Positions 1 through 9,424 of a DNA stretch of 64,000 bases are shown piece by piece. The position numbers were made by a program, and so were the translations under genes. The notes beneath the pieces were generated by a model. That model ran no database searches. It was given only the letters and a program-made list of their open reading frames with translations, and was not told the DNA's origin. The number at the start of each line of letters is the position of its first letter. Position 1 is the stretch's first letter. The DNA is from Meiothermus sp. (GTDB lineage: Bacteria; Deinococcota; Deinococci; Deinococcales; Thermaceae): NCBI RefSeq assembly GCF_026004075.1, contig NZ_BPIK01000001.1:1838041-1902040 (forward strand). The letters are read 5' to 3'.

Positions 1-25
1 GCTATACTGACCCTTTGGGTTGGGT

Positions 26-2278
26 ATGCAGGAGGTTACCGAATCGCTGGATTTTGACCGTATTCGCCAGGCTCTGGCCGAGCGAGCCTCCACCTTTATG
101 GGGCGGGAGGCCCTTCTGGCCCTTGAGCCCAAGCGCACCCTCGAGGAGGCCCAGGCCCAGCAGGCCACCGTGGCCGAGGCCCTGGCCTATCCCTACCGGC
201 TGGGGGGCATCAACGACCTGCGACCGGCCCTGGCAGCGGCGCGGGAAGGGCTCCGGCTGGAAGGGCCCCAGCTACGCGAGGTAGCGGCCAGCCTCGAGGC
301 GGCTGTAACACTCCGGCACGAGCTGCTGGAAATAGGCGAGCACCTCAAGGCCCTGGCGGGCCGCATCGGCGAGCACACCTTCTTTCTGCGGCGCATCCGG
401 GAGTCGCTCGATGAGGCTGGCAACGTGCGCGACGAGGCCACCCCCCGGCTGCGGGAGATTCGCAGGCGGGTCAATCCCCTGCGCGAACAGATTCAGGATC
501 GGCTGCACCAGCTCATGGATCGGCACCCCGAGGCCATCCAGGAGCGCTTCATCACCCTCCGGCGCGACCGCTTCGTGATACCGGTCAGGGCCAGTCACCA
601 GAACAAGATTCCAGGTATTGTGCTCGACCAGTCCGACTCGGGGCTTACGGTGTACATCGAGCCCGCCTCGGTGGTTCCCCTCAACAACCAGCTCGCCAGT
701 CTGCGGCTCGAGGAAGAAGCCGAGGTCAACCGGGTGCTCTTCGAGCTGTCGGCCCTGCTGGGCCACGACCAGGAGCTCGACCAGACCCTGCAGGCCCTCA
801 CCGAACTCGACATGGCCCGGGCTGCTGCCGTCCTGGCCGAAGACTGGAGACTGGTGCGGCCCCGCCTCAATCGGGAAGGGCTGTACCGGCTCGAGGCCGC
901 CCGCCACCCGCTGATTGGCAACCCTGTTGCAAACGACATAGAGCTCACCCCAGCGCACAGAATCCTGCTCATCACCGGCCCCAACATGGGCGGCAAGACC
1001 GCCCTCCTGAAAACCCTGGGTCTGGCCGTGCTGATGGCCCAGTGCGGGCTTTTTGTGGCCGCCGAGCGTGCAGAGCTGGCTTTCCCGGACAGGTTGTTTG
1101 TAGACATCGGCGACCAGCAGTCCATTCAGGAGAGCCTCTCGACCTTTGCCGCACACCTCCTGAGACTGAAGGAAGTACTGGAAAAGGCCACACCCCACAG
1201 CCTGGCCCTCATTGACGAGCTGGGCTCGGGCACCGACCCCGAGGAGGGGGCCGCGCTGGCCCAGGCTTTTGTGGAGGGGCTGCTGGCCAAAGGGGTGCGC
1301 GGCCTGATCACCACCCACCTTTCCCCGCTCAAGGCGTTCGCCCAGGACACCCCCGGTGTGCAAAACGCCTCTATGCGCTTCGACCTCGAGCACCTCCGCC
1401 CCACCTATCAACTGGTGGTAGGCGCACCAGGGCGCAGCTACGCCCTCTCCATCGCCCGGCGGCTGGGCTTTCCCCAAGAACAGCTCGAGCGGGCCGAGGC
1501 CCTCCTGGGGCCGGAGGGCGGGCGACTCGAGCGCCTGCTGGCCTCGCTCGAGGCCGAACGGGAACGCCTGCGTGCCCAGAGCCAGGCCGCCCAGGCAGAA
1601 CGGGAGCAGGCCGCTCGCCTTCAACAAGAGCTTTCCCGGCAACTGGCCGAGCTGGCTCAGAGCAAAGCACGCTTGCTCGAGGAGGCCCAGGCCCAGGCCG
1701 AGCAGGTGGTCAAAGAAGCCCAGGAGCGCATCCGCCAGGCCCGCGAGCGCCGCAAAACCCAGGGCCAGGGGCAGGCCCTGCAAGAGCTCATCCAGCTCCG
1801 GAGCCGCTACCAGCGCCCCGAGAAACCCGCCCCCGCCCAGCCCGGCCTGCAGGTAGGCACGGTAGTAGAGGTGCCCGAGTACGGGGGCCGGGCCACCGTG
1901 GTGGAGCTAAGGGGTCAGGAGGCCGTCTTGCAGATGGGCGCGGTGCGCCTTACCCTGCCGGTTGCGCGCCTACAGCCCAGACCCGCCCCACGGCCCGAGC
2001 CTTCGGCAGGCCGCGTAGCCCACAAAGCTAAAATTCCCACCGAACTTAACCTGCGCGGCCTGACCGTGGAGGAGGCGTTGCTGGCCGTAGACGACTACCT
2101 GGCCGAGGCCAAGGCCACCGCTACCACCCCCGTTCGCCTGCTACACGGCAAGGGCACCGGGGCCCTGCGCAATGCGCTGCGCGAATCGCTCAAGCGCGAC
2201 CGCCGGGTGGAGCACTTTCACGACGCGGTGCCCTACGAGGGCGGCCACGGGGTCACCGTGGTGCATTTGCGCGTCTAG
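26..2278 (+). CDS. mutS2: Endonuclease MutS2
   Basis: MutS2 is a MutS paralogue that acts on branched DNA or collided ribosomes rather than in mismatch repair. The 750-residue product has the MutS core and ATPase domains: Walker A GPNMGGKT near residues 318-325 and Walker B LIDELGSGTDPEEG. A long charged coiled coil follows at about 490-590. The C-terminal Smr nuclease domain has the HGKGTG motif at about residue 707. Length and domain order are normal for the family. I chose the ATG at 26; an in-frame TTG at 20 is also possible. Only 25 bases of upstream sequence are in the window, so the promoter cannot be judged. Confidence 0.95.
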   Translation: MQEVTESLDFDRIRQALAERASTFMGREALLALEPKRTLEEAQAQQATVAEALAYPYRLGGINDLRPALAAAREGLRLEGPQLREVAASLEAAVTLRHELLEIGEHLKALAGRIGEHTFFLRRIRESLDEAGNVRDEATPRLREIRRRVNPLREQIQDRLHQLMDRHPEAIQERFITLRRDRFVIPVRASHQNKIPGIVLDQSDSGLTVYIEPASVVPLNNQLASLRLEEEAEVNRVLFELSALLGHDQELDQTLQALTELDMARAAAVLAEDWRLVRPRLNREGLYRLEAARHPLIGNPVANDIELTPAHRILLITGPNMGGKTALLKTLGLAVLMAQCGLFVAAERAELAFPDRLFVDIGDQQSIQESLSTFAAHLLRLKEVLEKATPHSLALIDELGSGTDPEEGAALAQAFVEGLLAKGVRGLITTHLSPLKAFAQDTPGVQNASMRFDLEHLRPTYQLVVGAPGRSYALSIARRLGFPQEQLERAEALLGPEGGRLERLLASLEAERERLRAQSQAAQAEREQAARLQQELSRQLAELAQSKARLLEEAQAQAEQVVKEAQERIRQARERRKTQGQGQALQELIQLRSRYQRPEKPAPAQPGLQVGTVVEVPEYGGRATVVELRGQEAVLQMGAVRLTLPVARLQPRPAPRPEPSAGRVAHKAKIPTELNLRGLTVEEALLAVDDYLAEAKATATTPVRLLHGKGTGALRNALRESLKRDRRVEHFHDAVPYEGGHGVTVVHLRV

Positions 2279-2348
2279 CACATGCCGGTAGGCCCTCGCG
2301 GTCTCATCCAGGGCGCAAATCTGAGTTTTTTCTTAGTAGATTAGCCAT

Positions 2349-2364
2349 ATTTCTCATGAGAAAT
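2349..2364. promoter_or_regulatory. Perfect 16-bp palindrome before the response regulator gene
   Basis: ATTTCTCATGAGAAAT reads the same on both strands. It ends 5 bases before a likely -10 box and is centred about 25 bases before the start codon, so it covers the -35/spacer region. This position fits a repressor or autoregulatory site. The binding protein is unknown; the adjacent regulator is one candidate. Confidence 0.6.
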
Positions 2365-2369
2365 CCGGC

Positions 2370-2375
2370 TACCCT
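2370..2375 (+). promoter_or_regulatory. Leaderless-type -10 box
   Basis: TACCCT lies exactly 6 bases before the ATG at 2382. No Shine-Dalgarno sequence is present, so transcription probably begins at the start codon. Confidence 0.4.
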
Positions 2376-2381
2376 GCTGGT

Positions 2382-3065
2382 ATGGAAGGTATGGAACAAC
2401 CCCTGATCCTGATCGTCGAGGACGAAAAGGACATCGCCCGCTTCATCGAACTCGAGCTCCAGGCCGAGGGTTACCGCACCGAGGTGGCCTACGACGGCAT
2501 TACCGGCCTATCGCGCTTTCGTGAGACCAACCCCAACCTGGTGGTGATGGATCTGATGCTACCCGTAATGGACGGCCTCGAGGTGGCCCGCCGGATTCGC
2601 AAGACCTCCAATGTGCCCATCGTGATCCTGACCGCCAAAGACCGGGTGGAAGACAAGGTGGAGGGCCTGGACGCTGGAGCCGACGACTACCTGGTCAAGC
2701 CCTTCAGCATCGAGGAGCTTTTGGCCCGCATCCGCGCCCATCTGCGCCGGGTAACCCCCGCCATTACCGGCGAAATTCGGGTCTCCGACCTAATCATCAA
2801 CCTCGAGGGCCGCGAGGTCTACCGGGGAGGGCGGCGCATCGAGTTCTCCAACAAGGAGTTCGAACTCCTGGAGCTGCTCGCCAAAAGCCCCGGCAAGGTC
2901 TTTAGCCGCTTCGAGATCGAAGAAAAGGTCTGGCCCGGCTACCAGGGCGGCTCCAACGTGGTGGATGTGTATATCGGCTACCTGCGCAAGAAGCTCGAGG
3001 GCACCGGCGAGCGCCGCCTGATACACACCGTGCGCGGTGTGGGCTACGTGCTGCGCGAGGACTGA
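2382..3065 (+). CDS. OmpR/PhoB-family response regulator
   Basis: This DNA-binding response regulator has 227 residues. The N-terminal receiver domain has acidic residues in VEDEKD, the phospho-acceptor Asp57 in VVMDLMLP and the conserved Lys in LVKPF. A C-terminal winged helix (about 130-225) ends in the typical [11 protein letters not shown] second in-frame ATG at 2391 is possible. The partner kinase is probably the gene starting at 3359, although 293 bases separate them. The palindrome at 2349-2364 suggests it is itself regulated. Regulated targets cannot be told from the sequence. Confidence 0.92.
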   Translation: MEGMEQPLILIVEDEKDIARFIELELQAEGYRTEVAYDGITGLSRFRETNPNLVVMDLMLPVMDGLEVARRIRKTSNVPIVILTAKDRVEDKVEGLDAGADDYLVKPFSIEELLARIRAHLRRVTPAITGEIRVSDLIINLEGREVYRGGRRIEFSNKEFELLELLAKSPGKVFSRFEIEEKVWPGYQGGSNVVDVYIGYLRKKLEGTGERRLIHTVRGVGYVLRED

Positions 3066-3358
3066 GCCACAAGGCCATCATCCGAGGCCGGGCATCAACC
3101 CGTTCCGCTGTGATATTAAGCCAGTACTCAAGCCCTGTTCGAATCATACAAGGCCTCTATTATGGTAGTTGGGCAGTGCGGTTTTCGAACGATCATCTGC
3201 TATCGATGAGCGATTTGAAGAAGGTATCCCGTGTAGCTTTCTTTGGTTGGGCCTCATTGGGGGCAGGGGGCTCTGGCCCAAAACGACGCTGGTATTTTTC
3301 TCTCGCTGTGGCAGCTCTGGCTTTGGCATCCCAGTACGAGCCCTAAGAAACCAAAATC

Positions 3359-4780
3359 ATGACCCTTCGCACCCGAATCACCCTGCTGACGCTGGCCCTG
3401 CTGGCTTTTTCCTTGTTGCTCATCGGGGGGTCGGTGTATGGCAGCCTGCAATTCACCCTTTACGACAATCTCCGGCGCGAACTGGTTGAAACCTCCCAGG
3501 CAGCCCAGCGCCTCATCCGCGAGCAAGGCAGCCTGGAGGGCTTACCGCTCACGGTGTACGGCCAGGCCCTGTGGGTGCCTTTCCCCAACCCCACCCCCAG
3601 CGATATCCTGCAAGGGGCTGCTATTCCCATCGCCAAATCTCTGGCAATGGGTGATGCCACGCTGACCCTTTCAGAAAAGGGCTTGCTAGAGGTTTTGCGC
3701 TCCGGCGGTTTCTATACCCAAACCGTCCTCATTCGCCCAGATGGCACCCAGGTTCCCCTACGCGTGCGGGCCGAACGCCTGATGACCGAGATTGCTGGTA
3801 TTCCCCAAGGCCCCCAATTGGTCATCCTGATGGTGGGCAAGTCCACCGAGGGCATCCAGAGTACCCTCACCGATTTCGCCCGCACCTATACAGCGACGGC
3901 CCTATTGGTGCTAATTTTTGGCGGTTTGCTGGCCTTTCGCCTGGTACGACAGACCCTCGAGCCCCTCGAGTGGGTAGCCAAAAAAGCCGAGCAGGTCAGT
4001 AGCAAACCCGAAAAGCTACCTGAACTCGAGGGCCACAACGAGGTAGCCTCACTGGTCAAGTCACTCAACCGCATGCTCACGCGGCTCGAGAGCGCCTGGG
4101 AGACCCAGGGTCGCTTTCTGGCCGACGCTTCCCATGAGTTGCGCACGCCCGTAACGGCCATTCTGGGGCACGTTAACTATTTGCTACGACGAACGCAAAT
4201 TACCGAGCAGCAGAAGGAAAGCCTGGAGATCATCAAGCGCGAGTCGGAGCGGATGCAAAAGCTGGTAGGCGATTTGCTCGAGCTCTCCAAAACCGGCGGG
4301 AGCTGGAAGGTTGAGCTGGGCTCGGTGCACCTAAAAACTGTGCTCAACGAGATTGAGGAAGAATATAGCAAAAGTTTCGAGGGACAAATTGAGGTGCAGG
4401 CCCCCGACCATGTCTGGGTGTTGGGCGATCCCGAGCGGCTCCATCAGGTGGTAGCCAACTTGGTTTCCAACGCTATTAAAGCCAATTCCACCCGGATCAA
4501 GCTCATTGTGCTCGACCTAGCCGAACGAGTGGTTCTTCGGGTGGAGGACAACGGCGAAGGCATTAGTAAAGAGCATCTCCCCCATCTGTTCGAGCGTTTT
4601 TACCGGGTTGACAAGGCCCGCGACCGTGAACGCGGCGGTAGCGGGCTGGGTTTGGCGATTGTGCGTTCAATTGTTGAAGCCCATGGAGGCAACGTATGGG
4701 CCGAGAGCGAGCCAGGCAAGGGTTCGGTCTTTAGCATATCCCTCAAAAAAGCCTCTGCTCCCCACCCTCAACTGGCCTGA
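3359..4780 (+). CDS. Membrane sensor histidine kinase (HAMP-HisKA-HATPase)
   Basis: The product is a classical transmembrane sensor kinase of 473 residues. A first membrane segment (about 10-30) is followed by an extracytoplasmic sensor region (about 31-175), a second membrane segment (about 178-196) and a HAMP linker. The HisKA domain carries the phospho-accepting His259 in ASHELRTP. The ATPase domain has the N box NLVSNAIKA, G1 DNGEG, F box FERFYR and G2 GGSGLGLAI. It probably phosphorylates the upstream OmpR-type regulator, but lies 293 bases downstream of it, so it may have its own promoter. Its stop lies 18 bases from the convergent surE. Confidence 0.93.
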   Translation: MTLRTRITLLTLALLAFSLLLIGGSVYGSLQFTLYDNLRRELVETSQAAQRLIREQGSLEGLPLTVYGQALWVPFPNPTPSDILQGAAIPIAKSLAMGDATLTLSEKGLLEVLRSGGFYTQTVLIRPDGTQVPLRVRAERLMTEIAGIPQGPQLVILMVGKSTEGIQSTLTDFARTYTATALLVLIFGGLLAFRLVRQTLEPLEWVAKKAEQVSSKPEKLPELEGHNEVASLVKSLNRMLTRLESAWETQGRFLADASHELRTPVTAILGHVNYLLRRTQITEQQKESLEIIKRESERMQKLVGDLLELSKTGGSWKVELGSVHLKTVLNEIEEEYSKSFEGQIEVQAPDHVWVLGDPERLHQVVANLVSNAIKANSTRIKLIVLDLAERVVLRVEDNGEGISKEHLPHLFERFYRVDKARDRERGGSGLGLAIVRSIVEAHGGNVWAESEPGKGSVFSISLKKASAPHPQLA

Positions 4781-4782
4781 GC

Positions 4783-4820
4783 CGGCCACAACAATATTTT
4801 AGCGTCTGGCCGTTTTTTTT
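4783..4820 (+). terminator. Rho-independent terminator overlapping surE
   Basis: CGGCCA (4783-4788) pairs with TGGCCG (4807-4812), followed at once by eight T residues. It begins 2 bases after the kinase stop codon. The distal half and the T tract lie inside the 3' end of convergent surE, where the T tract encodes the two Lys near its C-terminus. Confidence 0.6.
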
Positions 4821-5572
4821 GGGGTGCGCACCCTGAACTTTTGCTCGAGCTCGGCAGCAAAAGCATGATTGGTGTAGTCGAGCGAGATGGGGGTCACGGA
4901 GATAAAGCCGTGCTGAACTGCCCAGTAATCGGTACCCTCCTCTAGCTCGGCGGTAGGTTTACCAGCTACCCAGTAGTAAGGCCGCCCCTCGGGGTCTTCC
5001 CGTTCGACAATGGAGTCTTCGTAACGGTGAGTGGAAAGGCGGGTAATCTTTACCCCTTGAGGTGTGCGGTTGGGGAAATTCACGTTGAGAAGGGTTTTGT
5101 TAGGCAGGCCGTGCTTCAAAACCCAGCGGGCAATTGGCACAGCATACTGAGCAGCTTCCTCGAAGCGCAGCTCCTCGCCGGAAGCATCCAGGCTAAACGC
5201 GATGGAGGGGATACCCAGCGAAGCCCCTTCCAGAGCCGCCGCCACCGTACCCGAATGGGTGAGGTCGAGGCCCATGTTAACGCCAATGTTAATCCCGGAA
5301 ACCACCAGGTCGGGCCAGCCCAACAGGCGACTGCCCAAAACCACGCAGTCTGCTGGCGTTCCATCTACTCGGTAGGCTGGAATCTCGCCAAACCCCGCCG
5401 AGGCGGTGTGCTTGAAGCGCAAGGGGCGGCGAAATGTGATGCTGTGCCCTACGCCCGACTGCTCTACATCGGGTGCTACCACGTTTACTTCGGCCAGCTC
5501 ACGTAGCGCAAAAGCCAGCGCCTTGATCCCAGGAGAAAAGATGCCGTCGTCGTTAGCAACCAAAATTCGCAT
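4799..5572 (-). CDS. surE: 5'/3'-nucleotidase SurE
   Basis: SurE is a metal-dependent phosphatase that removes phosphate from nucleoside 5'- and 3'-monophosphates, linked to stationary-phase survival. The 257-residue product starts with the hallmark metal-binding MRILVANDDGI and contains SGVGHSIT, the GTPADCV motif and SGINIGVNMG, all typical. The length is standard. Its 3' end holds the terminator of the opposing histidine kinase gene. A TAGGCT box 8 bases upstream of the start suggests a leaderless transcript. Confidence 0.95.
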   Translation of the reverse strand: MRILVANDDGIFSPGIKALAFALRELAEVNVVAPDVEQSGVGHSITFRRPLRFKHTASAGFGEIPAYRVDGTPADCVVLGSRLLGWPDLVVSGINIGVNMGLDLTHSGTVAAALEGASLGIPSIAFSLDASGEELRFEEAAQYAVPIARWVLKHGLPNKTLLNVNFPNRTPQGVKITRLSTHRYEDSIVEREDPEGRPYYWVAGKPTAELEEGTDYWAVQHGFISVTPISLDYTNHAFAAELEQKFRVRTPKKTARR

Positions 5573-5580
5573 ACTCGACT

Positions 5581-5586
5581 AGCCTA
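5581..5586 (-). promoter_or_regulatory. Leaderless-type -10 box of surE
   Basis: On the minus strand TAGGCT is followed by 8 bases and then the surE ATG, with no Shine-Dalgarno sequence between. Confidence 0.35.
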
Positions 5587-5707
5587 ATCCTAAAGTGTCG
5601 GGGTGCAAAGCAGGGCAAAAGATAGAGGCCAGCCATCCGCCTCAGTCAACCTTTATCGGGTTTTGCAATCTTTGGCCTATATTCCCGAGTGCAGCCCGGG
5701 TTGGTAA

Positions 5708-6187
5708 TCACGCGTACACTAGTTCAACAACCACATAGGTCTGGCTGCCTTTAGGGCTTTTGACCTGCACTTCATCGCCTACTTTTTTGCCCATCAGGGC
5801 CTGGCCCAGAGGGGATTCGTTGGAAATTTTACCACTGAACACGTCGGCTTCGTGGCTACCGACCATGGTCACGCTCATACGCTGACCGCTGGGGGTCTCG
5901 AGTTCGACTGTTACCCCGAGCTGTACTTCGGTGGGAACACCATTGCCCGATTCCACAATCTGCACCCGGCTGAGGATGTCCTCGAGCTCGGCAATACGGC
6001 TGTTGTTTTGCCACATGGCCCGGCGGGCTTCATCGTAGCCAGCATTCTCACGCAAATCGCCCTCGGCGATGGCCCGGCCCATCTCATCGGCAATCTGCTG
6101 CATTTTTTCGGTTTTCAAATAGGCAAGCTCTTGCTCGAGTCGCGCCTTGCCTTCTGCGGTAAGGTATACCGGTTTTTTATCTGACAT
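5708..6187 (-). CDS. greA: Transcription elongation factor GreA
   Basis: GreA enters the RNA polymerase secondary channel and stimulates cleavage of backtracked transcripts. The 159 residues match the family: an N-terminal coiled-coil hairpin (about 1-78) and an FKBP-like C-terminal domain. The catalytic tip EGDLRENAGY keeps both acidic residues (Asp44, Glu47). This argues for true GreA rather than the inhibitory Thermus paralogue Gfh1. A GGAGG ribosome binding site lies 9 bases before the ATG, and a TATACT box is visible further upstream. Confidence 0.94.
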   Translation of the reverse strand: MSDKKPVYLTAEGKARLEQELAYLKTEKMQQIADEMGRAIAEGDLRENAGYDEARRAMWQNNSRIAELEDILSRVQIVESGNGVPTEVQLGVTVELETPSGQRMSVTMVGSHEADVFSGKISNESPLGQALMGKKVGDEVQVKSPKGSQTYVVVELVYA

Positions 6188-6344
6188 TCAGCAAAACCTC
6201 CAGGAGTCTACTCAAGGTAGACCCCAGCTTCAGTATAGTACAGCCGAGAGCAGACTAGCTTAAGCGCAGGTTTTACCCGAGTTTATCGCAATTGGATGCC
6301 TTAGCTGACCGAAATAGGTTTTACGATCTCACTTTTCCGTAGCA

Positions 6345-6350
6345 TAAAAT
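6345..6350 (+). promoter_or_regulatory. Leaderless-type -10 box
   Basis: TAAAAT is followed by 6 bases and then the ATG at 6357. No ribosome binding site is visible. Confidence 0.4.
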
Positions 6351-6356
6351 GACGCC

Positions 6357-8420
6357 ATGCGCTGGATAGCGGGTGTTCTCCTATGGGGTATGGCGCTGGC
6401 CCAGAGCCTGGCCGTATCCCCCGAGGCCCAGGTTGGGCAGACCCTTGAAATACGGGGGGCTGACTTTCCTCCAGGCCGTTATACCCTAAAAATCGCTTCG
6501 GAAGCAGCTACCACCGAGGTAGACCTCGAGACCTTCAATGGCAGCCTGGCCACAACCTGGACGCCACCGGCAGAGGGTACGTACAAAATCAGCATTCAGG
6601 TAGGCGAGCGCGTCATACAGGCGGAGACGCAGGTGCGTTCTGCTCCTCCCCCTACGCCACCAGCAGCTCAATCCACCACCCCTGCTCAGCCCCCAAAGGC
6701 ATTACCGACCTTCACGCCCGAAGGGCTGGTACTGGGTAGCTGGAAATTGCCACTTAAGGGTGAGTGGGTCGGCCCAAGAGTGCTGGGGCAGCGGGCTTTT
6801 ATTGCCCGGGGCCCGCTGGTGCTGGAAATAGACCTTCAATCGCCCAAAGTGGTCGCGCAGCACTATCCTCCAGGAGAGGTGCGGGCCCTGGAGGCCGATG
6901 CCGAACTCACTGTGCTACTGGAGGATGGCCGACGGCTGGGTCTTGGGGCTTTTGCCGGTAAGCCCTACGAGGGCCGGTGGGAAAGCCTGGCAGTAATTCG
7001 CGAGTACCTCGATACACTGAAGGCTACCAGTACAGGCGCGCTCGACCAAAGCCCTTCCTCCAACCGCCCGTACTGGTATTTTTTTAGCCTCGGGGTGGAC
7101 AACGTTCACCCAACCGACCTCGAGTCCATCGGGCGGGATTTGCTCCAGCGCGGCCATCGCCCCGAACTGGCCTGGGGGCCGGGGGTAATGCGCTGGCTCG
7201 AACCCTGGCTGATGCAGGTACGGGTCGCGCGCAAGCAGGGGATTGAGCAAAGTCTGCTTTGGTCAGACTTTTTTTTGAAGTATCTACCCCAAGTACCCGG
7301 CGCCAAAGCCATGTTGTGGGAGCAGGTTGGCTGGCTCGAGGCCCAGGGCCGTCCGGATCTGGGGCAACGCTACCGTGCAGCCTTGCGTCAGGTCGCAGGC
7401 TGGCAGTCCCCACTTACCTCAGCCAATATGGCTGCAGCCACCTGGGTGCTGCTGGGGCTGTACAGCCTAATGCTCCTGTATCTGGCTCTAATCTACCTAC
7501 CAGCCCAGCTACGTGGGCTGCGCTCTAGCGGGGGCTGGCTGGTCGGCTGGTTTCAACACCCGTTGCTGCGCCTACGTCACAGTGTTCTGGCCTATACCAC
7601 CATTGGTGAGCGCAGCATACTTCTAGTTTTGTTTGCATTAGCAGCCCTGGCTTTGCTGAGCTGGGGCTTCATGGCCCGTTCTGAGGCTCTCTTGGCGCAG
7701 GATAGCCTCATGCGGGGCACGCTACGCTCGAGTGCAGCCGCAGAAGCCCTGCGCGGTTTTGCCAACACCGCACCATTACGGGGCCTGCTGGCCTACGCCC
7801 TGGCCAAAGAAAATCCTGGTGAGTCCCAGCGACTTTTCCAGGAAGCCCCGCCTTGGACTTACGTTCTGTTGGGACGGGGCACTCCAGAGGCTTTGGCGCA
7901 GGCCTACCAAAGAGCGCCTTCCCTGGCAGCCGTGCGTGAAGCCCTGGGTCTGGGTGGCGACTTTTGGACGCCTGTGTACCGCGACGCAGGGGTGGTGCGG
8001 GAAGCCGTTCCAACACCCAGGATTATTGTTGCCTCGGTGGGGTTGAGCAGCTTGCAAGGGCTGGGTTCGGATTTTTTTGCTACCTGGCGAGACCTGCCCA
8101 TCTGGCCCAGTGCGTTCTGGGCCTGGACTGTGGCTGCTGCGATTCTTGTGTTCACGCTATACCACATGCTTTGTTTTTTTCTGCCCAAGCCTCAAAGCAC
8201 CACCGACAACCTGGCCTGGCGGCGTACTGTGCAGCTCCTGTTCCCCGGAAGTCCTATCTATAACCAGGGTTGGGGCCTGCTGGTACTGCTGGCTTTTGCG
8301 GGTGGCCTATGGCTGTGGCGGCAGGATAATGGCTGGGGGGTCGTTCTGGCCGGTGCGGCCCTGAGCATGCACCTATTGCTGTGGGTACTGCTGGTCTACC
8401 GGGGCGGCAAAACCGCATAA
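6357..8420 (+). CDS. Unknown secreted/membrane protein with N-terminal Ig-like domain
   Basis: I do not recognise a function. The 687-residue product begins with a signal peptide (about 1-16). A small beta-rich, Ig- or IPT-like domain (about 19-92) and a Pro-rich linker (about 93-118) follow, then a mixed extracytoplasmic region. There are five likely membrane segments at about 357-381, 420-441, 585-608, 640-656 and 661-682. It has no catalytic motif I can name. It lies alone between divergent greA and convergent agmatinase, with only 8 bases to the latter, and is probably monocistronic from a leaderless promoter. Confidence 0.75.
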   Translation: MRWIAGVLLWGMALAQSLAVSPEAQVGQTLEIRGADFPPGRYTLKIASEAATTEVDLETFNGSLATTWTPPAEGTYKISIQVGERVIQAETQVRSAPPPTPPAAQSTTPAQPPKALPTFTPEGLVLGSWKLPLKGEWVGPRVLGQRAFIARGPLVLEIDLQSPKVVAQHYPPGEVRALEADAELTVLLEDGRRLGLGAFAGKPYEGRWESLAVIREYLDTLKATSTGALDQSPSSNRPYWYFFSLGVDNVHPTDLESIGRDLLQRGHRPELAWGPGVMRWLEPWLMQVRVARKQGIEQSLLWSDFFLKYLPQVPGAKAMLWEQVGWLEAQGRPDLGQRYRAALRQVAGWQSPLTSANMAAATWVLLGLYSLMLLYLALIYLPAQLRGLRSSGGWLVGWFQHPLLRLRHSVLAYTTIGERSILLVLFALAALALLSWGFMARSEALLAQDSLMRGTLRSSAAAEALRGFANTAPLRGLLAYALAKENPGESQRLFQEAPPWTYVLLGRGTPEALAQAYQRAPSLAAVREALGLGGDFWTPVYRDAGVVREAVPTPRIIVASVGLSSLQGLGSDFFATWRDLPIWPSAFWAWTVAAAILVFTLYHMLCFFLPKPQSTTDNLAWRRTVQLLFPGSPIYNQGWGLLVLLAFAGGLWLWRQDNGWGVVLAGAALSMHLLLWVLLVYRGGKTA

Positions 8421-8428
8421 TGCACGCT

Positions 8429-9346
8429 TTATACAGCCCAGCAGGCCAGCACCTCGGCCAGCAAGCGCGCCCCTACCAAGGCTGATAAATCGCTGCTATC
8501 CAGGTTGGGCGCGAGTTCGACAAAATCGAGGCCCACAAGCTGGTTTTGCTCTAGCGTCCGTCGCACTATCTGTAGGCTTTCGCCGTAGCTCAGGCCCTCC
8601 ACCTCGGGGCTGCTGGTGCCAGGCAAAATTGAGGGGTCGAGCACGTCGGCATCGAAGCTCAGGTAAACCTTCTTGCCCTTGGGAAGCTGTGCCAGTACCC
8701 AGGGCAGGTTCTCCCGCACCCTGGAGGCGGTAATCAGGGTATGGCCCCGGTTTTTGGCCGCTTGGTAGGCCTCGGGGCTGGTGCGCAGGCCGCGCAGCCC
8801 CACCACGGTGATGTGCTTGAGTCCCGGAACATCCTCCACCGCCCGGCGGAAGGGGCTGCTGTTGGAAAAGCGGGTTCCGTTGCGGCTATCCGAGAAGTCC
8901 AGGTGTGCGTCGAGCTGGACGACGTGGAGCTCCTCGAGGTCGTCGTAGGCCCGCAAAACTGGGTAGGTGACCGAGTGATCGCCCCCTACAAACACCGGCA
9001 GTTTCACCCGCCCGCGCAGGGCGCGGGCCGCCTCGGTAATGCGGCGGAAGGTCTCGGGGTACTCGAGCTGGGCCGGGTCTACGTCACCCGCGTCCACGAG
9101 GCGCACCCCCTTGAGGCGGTAGGTCTCGGTCTCGAGGTCGAACCACCCCTCCGGCCCCGGTGCATAGCGCCCGCTGGCCTCACGCAGGGCACTGGGGGCA
9201 AAACGAGCGCCGGGGCGGTAGCCCACGGCAAAGTCGTAGGGTAGGCCCAGCAGCCCCACCTCGGCCTGCCAGGGCTCGGTAAGGGGCCGGTGGGGTGCCT
9301 TAAAAAAGGTGGCCGGGCCGGTAAAGGAGAGTTCGGTGTATCGCAT
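8429..9346 (-). CDS. speB: Agmatinase/arginase-family ureohydrolase
   Basis: Members hydrolyse a guanidino group to urea; agmatinase gives putrescine, and Thermus-type agmatinases act on aminopropylagmatine for polyamine synthesis. The 305-residue protein has all manganese-binding motifs: GGDHSVTYP, DAHLDFSDS and SFDADVLDPS. The following region, PGTSSPEVEGLS, matches the agmatinase branch. Substrate is inferred and could be agmatine or aminopropylagmatine. It follows the phosphotransferase gene by 78 bases on the same strand and may be cotranscribed or separate. Confidence 0.85.
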   Translation of the reverse strand: MRYTELSFTGPATFFKAPHRPLTEPWQAEVGLLGLPYDFAVGYRPGARFAPSALREASGRYAPGPEGWFDLETETYRLKGVRLVDAGDVDPAQLEYPETFRRITEAARALRGRVKLPVFVGGDHSVTYPVLRAYDDLEELHVVQLDAHLDFSDSRNGTRFSNSSPFRRAVEDVPGLKHITVVGLRGLRTSPEAYQAAKNRGHTLITASRVRENLPWVLAQLPKGKKVYLSFDADVLDPSILPGTSSPEVEGLSYGESLQIVRRTLEQNQLVGLDFVELAPNLDSSDLSALVGARLLAEVLACWAV

Positions 9347-9424
9347 AAGGCATATCCCTGGTTTGCTCTTCTGGGCTTCTTATAGCAGCACCCAGCAGCA
9401 CGCCATACAAAGTACCTTATACGT

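Noticed and set aside
272-1783. 503-codon frame antisense to mutS2
   Set aside because: Shadow of mutS2 with Leu/Gly/Gln-rich composition.
3137-3145. GTTCGAATC resembling a tRNA T-loop
   Set aside because: No acceptor, D or anticodon stems could be paired around it and no CCA follows.
3110-3346. 78-codon frame between the response regulator and histidine kinase genes
   Set aside because: Irregular composition, no good ribosome binding site and no family resemblance; the 293-base gap is better read as non-coding.
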